A stretch of DNA of 64,000 bases, taken from NCBI RefSeq assembly GCF_003050745.1, contig NZ_QAOF01000002.1:310001-374000 (forward strand), in the 5' to 3' direction. The DNA is from Sphingomonas sp. PP-CE-3G-477. GTDB taxonomy: Bacteria > Pseudomonadota > Alphaproteobacteria > Sphingomonadales > Sphingomonadaceae. Shown here in pieces: positions 38,363 to 47,320 of the stretch. The position numbers and the translations under genes were made by a program. Position 1 is the first letter of the stretch. Every line of letters begins with the position of its first letter. The notes beneath the pieces are model-generated. The model was not told where the DNA came from. It did not search any database and saw only the letters and a list, made by a program, of their open reading frames with translations.

Positions 38363-40744
38363 ATGCACGCTCGCCATCATCAAACCGTTGCTTCGAGCCT
38401 TGCGGTGCTGATCGCCATGACCGCGTCCGGTATCGCCCAGGCGGCTGACAGGGCGAAGGAGCCGGCCAGCGCCACGGCCGCGCTGCCGTCACCTGCGGAC
38501 GCGGCGGCCGACGCGCCCAACGACGACATCGTGGTAACCGCCCGCTACAAGAACGAGACGCTGCAGACCGTGCCGATCGCGATCACGGCGTTGTCGTCGG
38601 CGCAGATCGAGGCAGTGGGTGGGCAGACCAGCCTCAAGACGCTTGCCGTCTTCGCGCCCAGCGTCAGCATCCAGGGCTTCAGCGGCCGCAACCAGACGAT
38701 CACGATCCGCGGTCTCGGCACCAACTCGGGCGGTACCAACGACGGACTGGACCAGGGCGTCGGCCTCTACATCGATGGCGTCTATCGGCCACGCACGGGC
38801 ACGGTCATCAACGACCTGCTCGATCTCGACAGCGTGCAGGTGCTGCGCGGACCACAGGGCACGCTGTTCGGCAAGAACACCGTTGCAGGCGCGATCGACG
38901 TCCGCACCAAGCTGCCGAGCTTCGCGCCCGAGTTCGCGGCCGACATCACCTACGGCAATCACAACTACATGCGCGCGCAGGCCTCCGCCTCGGGCGGGCT
39001 CACCGACACGCTCGCGCTGCGCCTGAGCGGCCTGGTCAGCGCGCGCGACGGGCTGGTCTACAACACCACCCAGCATCAGGACTGGGACAATTACGAGAAC
39101 GTCGCGGTCAAGGCCGACCTGCTGTGGAAGCCCAGCACCGCGCTGACCTTTCGCCTGACCGGCGATTATGCGCGCCAGACCGGCAATATGGGCTTCTATC
39201 TCTCGGGCCAGGTGCTTCCCACCACCCGCGACAACGGGGTGCCCGTAAAAGGGTTCTACCAGCATGCCGCGGAGGTCGGCTACACGCCGATCGCAATCGA
39301 TCCCTATCGACGCCAGACCGATATCGACGGGTCGCAGGCGATACGGATGCCGAGTGGCGGCGTCACCGCGCGGATCGACGCGACGCTCGGCGGGCATACG
39401 CTGACCTCGATCACCGCGGGGCGCTTCTGGAAGTGGATTCCCAATTGGGACGGCGACCAGTTCGGTGCCGACGTGCTGGGTCAGGCAACCGTCGCGACCG
39501 ACCAGAAGCAGTTCAGTCAGGAACTCCGCCTCACCTCACCGAGTGGCGGCAGCATCGAATACACCGCCGGCCTGTATTATTTCTGGCAGCGCGCGGACCT
39601 GACGCAGGAATTGTCGTTCGGGAAGGACGCCGCCAAATGGTATCTTGGCGCCGCAGCACCCGATGCGCTGCTGAACGGCCTCGATACGTTCAGCTATCTC
39701 AACCCCTCGACCAACAGCTACGCCTCCTATGGGCAGGCGACGTGGCACGTCACGCCGAGCACCAGCCTGACCGGCGGGCTGCGCTATACCTATGAAAAGA
39801 AGGCGGGCAGTTACGATGCGGTACAGGTCGGCACGCCTGCGCCGATCTCCAGCCTGCCCGTCGCCTATCAGGCGACCGCCGCCGCGGTACGCGCCGCCTA
39901 TGCCCCGTCCGGCGGTGCCTACGAAGCCAGCCGATCGAAGGGGACGGTGTCCTGGCTGCTCAGCGCCAACCAGGACATCGGCGACGACGTCCACGCCTAT
40001 GCCAGCTACTCGCGGGGCTATAAGTCGGCGGGGATCAATCTCGTCCGCCAGAGCGCGGGCATCAACATCTTCGTCGAGCCGGAAAAAGTCGATTCGTACG
40101 AGGTCGGGTTCAAGACGCAGCTCCTCGATCGCCGCGTGCAGTTCAACACCGCCCTGTTCTGGACGATCGACCAGAACTACCAGGCCAATCTCTACGACGT
40201 CTCGAACCGGATCAGCTATCTTGGCAACGCGGGCAAGGTACGCAGCCGCGGCGTCGAGGTCGATCTGCGCGCCAGTGTGGCGCGCGGACTGACGTTCAGT
40301 GGCTCCGGCAGCTTCACCGATGCCAAGTATCTCCGATACGCCAATGCGATCTGCCCGTTCCTGCAATCGTACCAGCCGTCGTGCGACATTTCGGGCCAGC
40401 GCCTGTCCGGGACCTCGAAATGGGCGGGCGCAGTGCAGGCCCGCTACGAGGCGCCGGTCAGCGATCGCCTGATCGGCTATACCGCCGCGGACGCCAGCTA
40501 TCGCTCGTCGTTCTTCTCGGCAGTCAACGACGATCCGTTCTCACGCATCAAGGGCTATGGGCTGGTCGGCGCGCAGCTCGGGCTGCGCGCCGCCGATGGT
40601 CCCTGGGACGTTTCGGTCTGGGGCCGCAACCTGTTCGACAAGGACTATCTGGTCACCTCCACGGTCAACGCGACCTGGGGAATCACGCAGGTCGGCGTCG
40701 GCGAACCGCGCACCTACGGCGTCACACTGCGCACGCGATTCTGA
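38363..40744 (+). CDS. TonB-dependent outer-membrane receptor (793 aa)
   Basis: Outer-membrane importer with an N-terminal signal peptide (cleavage near GIAQAAD). The plug region DDIVVTARYKNETLQTVPIA begins about residue 53, with LRGPQGTLFGKNTVAGAIDV. The barrel ends at TYGVTLRTRF with the terminal Phe needed for outer-membrane assembly. It is followed directly by a sulfonate-type binding protein and an FMN monooxygenase, so it probably brings the same substrate across the outer membrane. It belongs to a different subfamily than the 1034-aa receptor at 26435. Confidence 0.92.
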   Translation: MHARHHQTVASSLAVLIAMTASGIAQAADRAKEPASATAALPSPADAAADAPNDDIVVTARYKNETLQTVPIAITALSSAQIEAVGGQTSLKTLAVFAPSVSIQGFSGRNQTITIRGLGTNSGGTNDGLDQGVGLYIDGVYRPRTGTVINDLLDLDSVQVLRGPQGTLFGKNTVAGAIDVRTKLPSFAPEFAADITYGNHNYMRAQASASGGLTDTLALRLSGLVSARDGLVYNTTQHQDWDNYENVAVKADLLWKPSTALTFRLTGDYARQTGNMGFYLSGQVLPTTRDNGVPVKGFYQHAAEVGYTPIAIDPYRRQTDIDGSQAIRMPSGGVTARIDATLGGHTLTSITAGRFWKWIPNWDGDQFGADVLGQATVATDQKQFSQELRLTSPSGGSIEYTAGLYYFWQRADLTQELSFGKDAAKWYLGAAAPDALLNGLDTFSYLNPSTNSYASYGQATWHVTPSTSLTGGLRYTYEKKAGSYDAVQVGTPAPISSLPVAYQATAAAVRAAYAPSGGAYEASRSKGTVSWLLSANQDIGDDVHAYASYSRGYKSAGINLVRQSAGINIFVEPEKVDSYEVGFKTQLLDRRVQFNTALFWTIDQNYQANLYDVSNRISYLGNAGKVRSRGVEVDLRASVARGLTFSGSGSFTDAKYLRYANAICPFLQSYQPSCDISGQRLSGTSKWAGAVQARYEAPVSDRLIGYTAADASYRSSFFSAVNDDPFSRIKGYGLVGAQLGLRAADGPWDVSVWGRNLFDKDYLVTSTVNATWGITQVGVGEPRTYGVTLRTRF

Positions 40745-40779
40745 CCGTGCATCTCCCTCTCAAACCTCAGGATACCGCC

Positions 40780-41709
40780 ATGCTCGATCTGCGTCTTACA
40801 CGCCGGACCAGTTTCGCTATCGCGGCGGCAGGCCTGCTCGCCGCTTGCACGAAGGCCACCGCCCGGACGCTCGTGGTCGGCGACCAGCGCGGCGGGGTGC
40901 AGGCGCTGCTCACGGCATCGGGCGAACTGAAGGACGTGCAGTATCCGATCGAATGGGCGCAGTTCCCCAACGCCGCGCCGCTGATCGAGGCCCTCGCCGC
41001 GGGCGCGATCGATACCGGCGTGGGCGGCGATGCGCCGTTCATCTTCAGCCTGCAATCCAACGCCGGCGTGAAGGCGATCGCGGCGTTCCGATCACAGGGC
41101 CCTTCGACCACCATCCTGGTCCCCGGCAGATCGTCGATCCACGCGTTCGACGATCTGCTCGGCAAGCGCGTCGCCACGCCGCGCGGTTCGATCGGCCATC
41201 ACCTGCTGCTCGCCGGCTTGCAGCGCGCAGGCAAACCGTTCGACGCGATCGACATCAAGTTCCTGTCACCGGCGGACGGTCGTGCCGCACTGACCAGCGG
41301 CTCGGTCGATGCCTGGTCGATCTGGGATCCCTATGCGGCGATCGGCGAACTCAGCGACGGCCTGCGCATCCTTCCGGTCGATCGCAACCTGGCGCCCGGG
41401 ATCGGTTTCGTCTTCGGCACCGAAGCCGCACTGCGCGACAAGCGATCGCAATTGGCCGACCTCGCCGCCCGCTTCGCCCGTGCCCGCCGCTGGGCCGAAA
41501 CGCACCGCGAGGCCTATGCGCGGATGCTGACGCAGCAGACCGGCGTGCCGATCGATGCGACGCGGCGCTACATCGGCCGCAGCGTCAACGTGCCGGTGCC
41601 GATCGACCCGACACTGATCGCCGAGGAACAGGGCATCGCCGACCTGTTCCATGCCGCCGGCCTGCTCGCTAAGCCGGTGCAGGTCGCACCGCATTTCGCG
41701 CAACTCTGA
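40780..41709 (+). CDS. SsuA/THI5-like substrate-binding lipoprotein
   Basis: 309 aa. The N-terminus has both a twin-Arg-like LTRRTSFAI and a lipobox LLAAC, so it is likely a lipoprotein on the periplasmic side. The mature part is an ABC-type aliphatic sulfonate/taurine/nitrate binding fold (GDAPFIFSLQSN, GKRVATPRGSIGHH, VDAWSIWDPYAA). No ABC permease or ATPase gene is adjacent, which is unusual for this class. It starts 35 nt after the TonB receptor stop and 24 nt before the monooxygenase gene, so the three are co-transcribed. Confidence 0.87.
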   Translation: MLDLRLTRRTSFAIAAAGLLAACTKATARTLVVGDQRGGVQALLTASGELKDVQYPIEWAQFPNAAPLIEALAAGAIDTGVGGDAPFIFSLQSNAGVKAIAAFRSQGPSTTILVPGRSSIHAFDDLLGKRVATPRGSIGHHLLLAGLQRAGKPFDAIDIKFLSPADGRAALTSGSVDAWSIWDPYAAIGELSDGLRILPVDRNLAPGIGFVFGTEAALRDKRSQLADLAARFARARRWAETHREAYARMLTQQTGVPIDATRRYIGRSVNVPVPIDPTLIAEEQGIADLFHAAGLLAKPVQVAPHFAQL

Positions 41710-41733
41710 CACCCGACGGCGAAGGACCTTTCC

Positions 41734-43053
41734 ATGACCAAGCGACAGTTGAAACTCGGGCTGGTGACCACTGGCGTCGGTGGGCCCGGCGACAGCAACC
41801 GGTGGCTCGATCCCGAGATCCCCGTGGATGCGAGCGTGAACATCGACTGGTATATCGATATCGTCCGCCAGGCCGAGGCGGCGAAGTTCGATCTCGTCTT
41901 CATCGTCGACAGCCAGTTCATCACCGCGGATTCGCCGCCGCACTATCTGAACCGGCTGGAGCCGCTGACGTTGCTGTCCGCGCTCGCCGTCGCGACAAGC
42001 CATATCGGTCTCGTCGGAACGCTGACGACCTCGTACAATGATCCGTACAACCTCGCGCGCCGGCTGGCGTCGCTCGACCTGATCAGCAAGGGCCGCGCCG
42101 GGTGGAACGTGGTGACCACCGGCGATGCCGGCACCGCGGGCAATTACGGGCGCGACGAGCATTACGACTATGCCACGCGCTACGGCCGCGCGTTCGAATA
42201 TCTCGATGTCGTGCGCGGGTTGTGGCGATCGTACGAAGACGGCGCGCTGGTCCGCGACCGCGACACGGGAGTCTTTCTCGACAAGACCAAGCTTCATGCG
42301 CTGAACCACAAGGGCGAGCATTTTTCGGTCGTCGGCCCGCTCAACATCCAGCGTTCACCGCAGGGCGAACCCGTGATCTTCCAGGCCGGCGATTCCGAAC
42401 AGGGGCGCGATCTCGGCGCGAAAGTGGCCGATGCCATCTTCACGCACGCAAAGACGATCGAGCAGGGTCAGGCCTTCTACGCCGACCTCAAGGATCGCGC
42501 AGCACGGCACGGCCGCGATCCGGACGCCCTCGTCATCCTGCCCGGCTTCACGATCACGATCGGCGACACGGACGAGGACGCGCGCGAGATCCAGCGCGCG
42601 CACCGACGCGCCGACCAGAGCTTCGACCAGGCGCTGGGAGAATTCGGTCGCGCATTCGGCTGGCACGATTTCCGCCAGTACGATCTCGATGCGCCGTTTC
42701 CGGCGGCGGCGCTCGATCATGCGAAGACCAGCTTCTTCACGCAGGCCAAGCGCATCACCGAGATCGCGGTCGCGCGCGGTTTCTCGTTGCGGGACACGAT
42801 CGAGTTCGTCCGCGATCAGCACACCGGGCCGTTCGTCGGATCGGCTGAAACGGTGGCCGCCGAGATCGCCCGCTGGTTCGAGGGGCGGGCATTCGACGGG
42901 ATCAACGTCCATGCCGGTCACCCCAGCCAGTTCAGGCGGTTCACCCAGGAGGTCGTGCCGCTCCTGCAACGGCGGGGGCTGTTCCGTACGCAGTACGAGG
43001 ATACGACGCTGCGCGGCAATCTTGGTCTTCCCGGTCCGGCCCTCAGCGCTTGA
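41734..43053 (+). CDS. NtaA/SnaA/DmoA-type FMNH2-dependent monooxygenase (LLM family)
   Basis: 439-aa luciferase-like flavin monooxygenase. The subfamily signature LARRLASLDLISKGRAGWNVVTT lies at about residues 108-130 (cited here only as LDLISKGRAGWNVVTT), with YDYATRYGRAFEYLDV following. Relatives oxidise nitrilotriacetate, dimethylsulfide, alkanesulfonates or dibenzothiophene sulfones using reduced FMN from a separate reductase. No reductase gene is next to it. AAGGA lies 8 nt before the ATG. The sulfonate-type binding protein upstream favours an organosulfur substrate. The last 11 nt overlap the convergent ankyrin gene. Confidence 0.92.
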   Translation: MTKRQLKLGLVTTGVGGPGDSNRWLDPEIPVDASVNIDWYIDIVRQAEAAKFDLVFIVDSQFITADSPPHYLNRLEPLTLLSALAVATSHIGLVGTLTTSYNDPYNLARRLASLDLISKGRAGWNVVTTGDAGTAGNYGRDEHYDYATRYGRAFEYLDVVRGLWRSYEDGALVRDRDTGVFLDKTKLHALNHKGEHFSVVGPLNIQRSPQGEPVIFQAGDSEQGRDLGAKVADAIFTHAKTIEQGQAFYADLKDRAARHGRDPDALVILPGFTITIGDTDEDAREIQRAHRRADQSFDQALGEFGRAFGWHDFRQYDLDAPFPAAALDHAKTSFFTQAKRITEIAVARGFSLRDTIEFVRDQHTGPFVGSAETVAAEIARWFEGRAFDGINVHAGHPSQFRRFTQEVVPLLQRRGLFRTQYEDTTLRGNLGLPGPALSA

Positions 43054-43657
43054 CCCGTGCCGCCATCGGGGAATTGCCCTGATCGGCCGCCACCGAACTT
43101 GCCGACCGACCGGCGGCATCCTGGATCGTGCGGTCGGCGCCGGCCGCCAGCAGCATGTCGACCTGGCGCGTGCGGTTGAAGAGCGAGGCCATCATCAAGG
43201 CCGTCTGCCCGGCATTGTTGCGGGCGTTGACGTCGCACCCTGCCTTCAGCAGGCGCGCGGCGATCGCGTCCTCGCCCTTGAACGCCACGCCCATCTGCGC
43301 GGTATTGCCCTGGTCGCGATCCGGGCGGCAGGCGTTCGCGCCCTTGGCGATCAGCGCATCGACCGTCGAGAGCTGCCCGTTATACGCCGCCAGGATCAAC
43401 GCCGTGAAACCGCGATCGTCATAGGCATTGATGTCGGCGCCGGCCTTGAGCAGCGGATCGATCATGTCGGTTCGGCCAAGTCGGGCCGCGTCGAACAGCA
43501 ACTGCTGACGGCGTTCCGGCGATGGCGCGGCAACCGGAGGCGATGCGGGGCGATTGGCAAGCGCCGCTTGCGGGGCGGCAACGGCGGCGATCGCCGCGAG
43601 GAATGTCAGCATCGTCAGTCTCGTTTTGAGAGGCATGTGGCAGGGGGCACGGATCAC
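43043..43657 (-). CDS. Secreted ankyrin-repeat protein (AnkB-like)
   Basis: About 204 aa. A signal peptide (MLTFLAAIAAVAAPQAALA) is followed by four ankyrin repeats from about residue 50, with DRGFTALILAAYNGQ and NAGQTALMMASLFNR units. GTG at 43657 has AGGGGG about 6 nt upstream. ATG at 43636 is also possible but lies directly behind a strong hairpin with no ribosome site. It follows a periplasmic catalase gene, as ankB follows katB in Pseudomonas aeruginosa, where AnkB supports catalase activity. A partner role is inferred from that parallel. Confidence 0.82.
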   Translation of the reverse strand: MIRAPCHMPLKTRLTMLTFLAAIAAVAAPQAALANRPASPPVAAPSPERRQQLLFDAARLGRTDMIDPLLKAGADINAYDDRGFTALILAAYNGQLSTVDALIAKGANACRPDRDQGNTAQMGVAFKGEDAIAARLLKAGCDVNARNNAGQTALMMASLFNRTRQVDMLLAAGADRTIQDAAGRSASSVAADQGNSPMAARVKR

Positions 43658-43672
43658 GCCGCGCCCCCTGCC
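43639..43672 (-). promoter_or_regulatory. Perfect 10-bp hairpin between catalase and ankyrin genes
   Basis: GGCAGGGGGC and GCCCCCTGCC pair perfectly around a 14-nt loop, 6 nt past the catalase stop. There is no T-tract, so it is not a classic terminator. The hairpin includes the purine-rich AGGGGG and the GTG at 43657, so it could sequester the ankyrin gene's ribosome-binding site or stabilise the upstream message. Confidence 0.55.
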
Positions 43673-43678
43673 CGGCGT

Positions 43679-45391
43679 TCAGCGACGCGTCGTCTGCGCC
43701 GGGGTCTGCGCCGGATTGGCGGCGCGGTACTCCGCCGCGGCGCGCGATACATCCGCCATCGGTACGTTGACCGCGGTTGCGAGGCGCGTGCCGAAGTCCT
43801 GGTCGGCCTGGTAGAAGTAGCTGACCATGATCGTCTTCGTGCGCGCCGAGGTCACGACGTTCAGGTCGCCCGCCAGGTTGGTGACGAGATCGGTCCGGTC
43901 CTGCGGCTTCAGCGCACGGTAGAACGCGCCGGCCTGCGCGAAGTTGTCGGTCTTCGAGATCGGCTTGGCATCGACCACCGCATCGACCTTGTAGGTCGAC
44001 TGGCGATACCCGGCCGCAGTCGTCTTCGCCGCGGTCTGCGCCGGGAAGTAGTTCACGTCCGAAGACCGCGTGCCGTGATCGAGCGTGCCGTCCTGGTAGT
44101 TGTTCACCACCGGCGCGCGCGGCCGGTTGACCGGCAGCTGGAGCGCGTTGGCGCCAAGCCGGTAGCGCTGCGCATCGGCGTACGAGAACAGCCGCCCCTG
44201 CAGCATCCGGTCGGGCGATGCCTCGATCCCAGGCACCATGTTCGACGGTGCGAACGCCGACTGCTCGGTCCATTCGAAGAAATTGTCGGGCACCTTGTTC
44301 AGCACCATCTCGCCGACCTTCTTGAACGGCACGTCGAGCCATTCCTTGGTGTCGTCGAACGGGTTGTACGACAGCTTGGCGAACTCCGACGCCTTCATCG
44401 TCTGCACCACCAGATCCCAGGTCGGGAAATTGCCCTTGGCGATCTCGCCGTAGAGATCGTCGGTGAGGTAGTTCCACGATGCGGTCGCGACCTGCGCGCC
44501 GTTGAGGTTCTTCACGCCCTGGCGGCTGATCCAGCGGAACTTGGCGAAGATCGTCTCGCCCTGTGCGTTGACCAGCTTGAACGCATGGACGCCGTTGCCG
44601 TCCATCGTCCGGTACGACGCGGGCGTGCCGAGGTTCGAATAGACGTGCGCGAGCATGTTGGTCGCCTCGGGCGTCGCCGAGAAGAAGTCGAACAGGCGGT
44701 TCGGATCCTGCTTGTTGGTGATCGGCGAGGGCTTCAACGAATGGATCATGTCCGGAAACTGGATCGCGTCGCGGATGAAGAAGATCGGCAGGTTGTTGCC
44801 GACCAGATCCCAATTGCCCTGGTCGGTGTAGAACTTGGTCGCGAAACCGCGCGGGTCGCGCATGCCCTCGGGGCTGCCCGACGGGTGGATCACGGTCGAG
44901 AAGCGGACGAACACCGGGGTCTGCTTGCCGGGCACGAACAGCGAGGCGCTGGTGATGTCGGCGATGCTCGCGGTCGCGGTGAACTGGCCGAGCGCACCGG
45001 TGCCGCGCGCGTGGACGACGCGTTCGGGGATACGCTCGCGGTCGAACCGGGCGAGCTTCTCGATCAGCGTCGTGTCTTCGAGCACGACCGGGCCGAGATC
45101 GCCCGCCGCCTTCGAGTGACGGTTCTCGCCGATCGGCGCGCCATTGTCGCGGGTCATCTGCGGTGCCGCCGTGCTGCCGGCATTGCCCTTGGCATCCACC
45201 GTGCCGGCGACACCGGCCTGCGCAAGCGCGGGCTTGCCTGCCGACACCGGTGCGGCGGCGGTCGTCATGCGGGTTTCGGCCTGCGTCTCGAACGGTGCCA
45301 CCTGCGCCGCAGCCGGCAGCGCGATCGCGTTCGCCGAAACGGCGGCAAGCAAAATCGCGACCGCAGCCGTGCGGCTTTCAAAACTCTTCAT
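43679..45391 (-). CDS. Periplasmic monofunctional catalase (KatB-like)
   Basis: 570-aa heme catalase that dismutates hydrogen peroxide. A signal peptide (MKSFESRTAAVAILLAAVSA, positions 1-20) is followed by an Ala/Thr-rich linker of about 60 residues, then the catalase core from TRDNGAPIGENRHS. The distal His is in RVVHARGTGALGQF, and Asn is in VGNNLPIFFIRD. The proximal heme-ligand Tyr is in GRLFSYADAQRYRLG. The start at 45391 has GGGG 5 nt upstream. The order with the secreted ankyrin gene matches katB-ankB pairs. Confidence 0.93.
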   Translation of the reverse strand: MKSFESRTAAVAILLAAVSANAIALPAAAQVAPFETQAETRMTTAAAPVSAGKPALAQAGVAGTVDAKGNAGSTAAPQMTRDNGAPIGENRHSKAAGDLGPVVLEDTTLIEKLARFDRERIPERVVHARGTGALGQFTATASIADITSASLFVPGKQTPVFVRFSTVIHPSGSPEGMRDPRGFATKFYTDQGNWDLVGNNLPIFFIRDAIQFPDMIHSLKPSPITNKQDPNRLFDFFSATPEATNMLAHVYSNLGTPASYRTMDGNGVHAFKLVNAQGETIFAKFRWISRQGVKNLNGAQVATASWNYLTDDLYGEIAKGNFPTWDLVVQTMKASEFAKLSYNPFDDTKEWLDVPFKKVGEMVLNKVPDNFFEWTEQSAFAPSNMVPGIEASPDRMLQGRLFSYADAQRYRLGANALQLPVNRPRAPVVNNYQDGTLDHGTRSSDVNYFPAQTAAKTTAAGYRQSTYKVDAVVDAKPISKTDNFAQAGAFYRALKPQDRTDLVTNLAGDLNVVTSARTKTIMVSYFYQADQDFGTRLATAVNVPMADVSRAAAEYRAANPAQTPAQTTRR

Positions 45392-45648
45392 CGGAACCCC
45401 TTGTTTATGCCCGCGACATTCGCCGGCACGACCGCACAGACGGCGCGTTGCTAGGCTCATGGTCGAGCGGCCCAGCCCGTCCAAACAGGGATTTCTGATC
45501 ACACCCATCGAACCCCTCACTCGATCCCGTTTCCCGATCTACCTGCGCTCCGCGACGTGACCGGCGTTTTCCACGGGCCCTAGCCGGCCGTGGGTGCCAT
45601 ATCGAGTTCGGCCTTGCTGCGCTGCCGCACGCCGCTTACGCTACCGAT

Positions 45649-45993
45649 GTGACTGCCCACCGTTCCAGGACCGCCTTGATGGCGACTCTGCTGGCGTTTC
45701 TTGCCGTGCTGGGGATGAGTGCGCTCGGCGGTTGGCATGCCGCGACGTTCCATAGCGACGAGACGGAACTGACGATCTCCGCGGACCATGTTCACGTCGC
45801 GGACGTGATGGACGATCACGACGACAACGTCGTGCATGTCGCCGCGCATGCCGTCAGCCATGCATTCGGGATTCCCGCCAATACCGCGCCGTCGGTCCAG
45901 CTCGCCCGCGTCGTTCTGGCATGGCGGACGATCGACAGTATCCTGCCTGCGGGAACCGGCCCGACGTCACCGTTGCGCCCCCCGCGAGACTGA
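45649..45993 (+). CDS. Small His/Asp-rich exported protein (CzcI-like position)
   Basis: 114 aa from GTG at 45649, or 104 aa from ATG at 45679. A hydrophobic N-terminal segment (LLAFLAVLGMSALGG) is followed by an acidic, His-rich stretch (SADHVHVADVMDDHDDNVVH) suited to binding divalent metal in the periplasm. It stands 52 nt before the outer-membrane gene of the CzcCBA pump, the place held by czcI in Cupriavidus and relatives. I do not recognise strong sequence identity, so only position and composition support the link. Confidence 0.65.
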   Translation: MTAHRSRTALMATLLAFLAVLGMSALGGWHAATFHSDETELTISADHVHVADVMDDHDDNVVHVAAHAVSHAFGIPANTAPSVQLARVVLAWRTIDSILPAGTGPTSPLRPPRD

Positions 45994-46045
45994 GCCTCGC
46001 GCGCCAGCAGGCGTGCCAGGATTTACTCGTGCAGGATGACAATGG

Positions 46046-47320
46046 ATGAACGGTATTATCGGCCGGTGGCGCATGCGTGCGCTTGCCGGTTCGTTCGCGG
46101 CGCTGGGCGCTGCGAGCCTGACGGGGACGGGTGTGGCATGCGCCGATCCCGCGCCTCCCTTCGCGGCGCTTCTGCGCCAGACCGCGGCCTCGCCGAGGGT
46201 CGCGATCCTCGACGCCGGAGTCGAGCAGGCCGAGGGGCTCGCCGAACAGGCGCGCGCCCGGCCCAACCCGTCGATCAGCGTGTATGGCGAGAATTTCGGC
46301 GGCTCGTCGCCCTATGGCGGGTTCGGCCGGACCGAGACGACGCTGCAATACAACCACCCGTTCGAGCTGGGCGGCAAGCGTGCCTCGCGGATCGAGGCAG
46401 GGCGGGCCGGTATCGCCGCAGCGCGCGCGCGCGGCGTTGAAGGGCGTGTCGCCTATGCCTATGAGCTGGCCCGCGCCTATGCCGGCGCCGAAATCGCCGA
46501 TCGCCGGATCGCACTGGCCGAGGACGAGGTCGAGGAAGCCACCGCCGACCTGAAGGTGGCGAGAGCACTGGTCGCGGCCGGCAAGGAAGCACGGCTTCGC
46601 CAGCTCCGCGCCGAGACCGACCTGAACGCGCTGCAATCCGACCTGGAGGCGGCGAAGGCCGGGCGGACCGTGGCGTTCGCGCAGCTGTCGGCACTGGCGG
46701 GGATCGAGACGCCCTATACGAGCCTGTCGGAATCGCTGCTCGACCGGCTTGCGGCCCGCCCCTCGACCGGCCCGATCGATCCGCTCGCCACCGTCTCGGT
46801 TCGGGCCGCGCAGGCCGACCGCGATGCGGCGGAACGGCGGATCGTCGTCGAACGCAAGCGTGCCCTGCCCGACGTGACCGCGCAGATCGGGGTGCGTCGG
46901 CTCGAGATCGACAATGCGACCGCGGTCGTTGCGGGCATCTCGTTGCCGCTCGCCATCTTCGATCGCAACCGCGGCAACATCGCCGCCGCCGAAGCCGAAC
47001 TCCGCGGTGCCGAGGCCCGTGCCCAGATCGTGCGGCTCGATGCGCGCGCGGCCGCCGGTTCGGCTCAAGCGCTGATCGACTCGGCCGACCGTCGTGCCGT
47101 CGCCGCCGACCGCACGCTGGCGACCGCCGAGGAGACGTACCGGCTGGCCCGACTCGCGTACGAAGCGGGCAAATCGCCGCTGATCGAACTGCTCGCCGCC
47201 CGCCACGGGCTGGGCGTGGCGCGGGGCGTCGTCCTCGACGCCGCCGCTGCCCGCCTCGACGCCCGCGCCGGCTTCACCCGCCTGTCGGGCCGCACCATCA
47301 CCGGAGATCTGCTCCCATGA
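46046..47320 (+). CDS. czcC: TolC-family outer-membrane factor of a metal efflux pump (CzcC-like)
   Basis: 424 aa. A signal peptide (ASLTGTGVACA) is followed by two outer-membrane efflux protein repeats with the long helical hairpins typical of TolC. RPNPSISVYGENFGG and the final LAARHGLGVARGVVLDAAA match the CzcC branch. Forms the outer channel of the tripartite pump encoded by the next two genes. The stop overlaps the adaptor start (ATGA), indicating coupling. A start at 46073 is also possible. Confidence 0.9.
   Translation: MNGIIGRWRMRALAGSFAALGAASLTGTGVACADPAPPFAALLRQTAASPRVAILDAGVEQAEGLAEQARARPNPSISVYGENFGGSSPYGGFGRTETTLQYNHPFELGGKRASRIEAGRAGIAAARARGVEGRVAYAYELARAYAGAEIADRRIALAEDEVEEATADLKVARALVAAGKEARLRQLRAETDLNALQSDLEAAKAGRTVAFAQLSALAGIETPYTSLSESLLDRLAARPSTGPIDPLATVSVRAAQADRDAAERRIVVERKRALPDVTAQIGVRRLEIDNATAVVAGISLPLAIFDRNRGNIAAAEAELRGAEARAQIVRLDARAAAGSAQALIDSADRRAVAADRTLATAEETYRLARLAYEAGKSPLIELLAARHGLGVARGVVLDAAAARLDARAGFTRLSGRTITGDLLP

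Noticed and set aside
45392..45648. Imperfect inverted repeat CCACGGGCC ... GGCCGTGG near 45574 as a terminator
   Set aside because: It has no T-tract and lies upstream of both divergent genes (catalase and the His-rich protein), where no transcript is expected to end.
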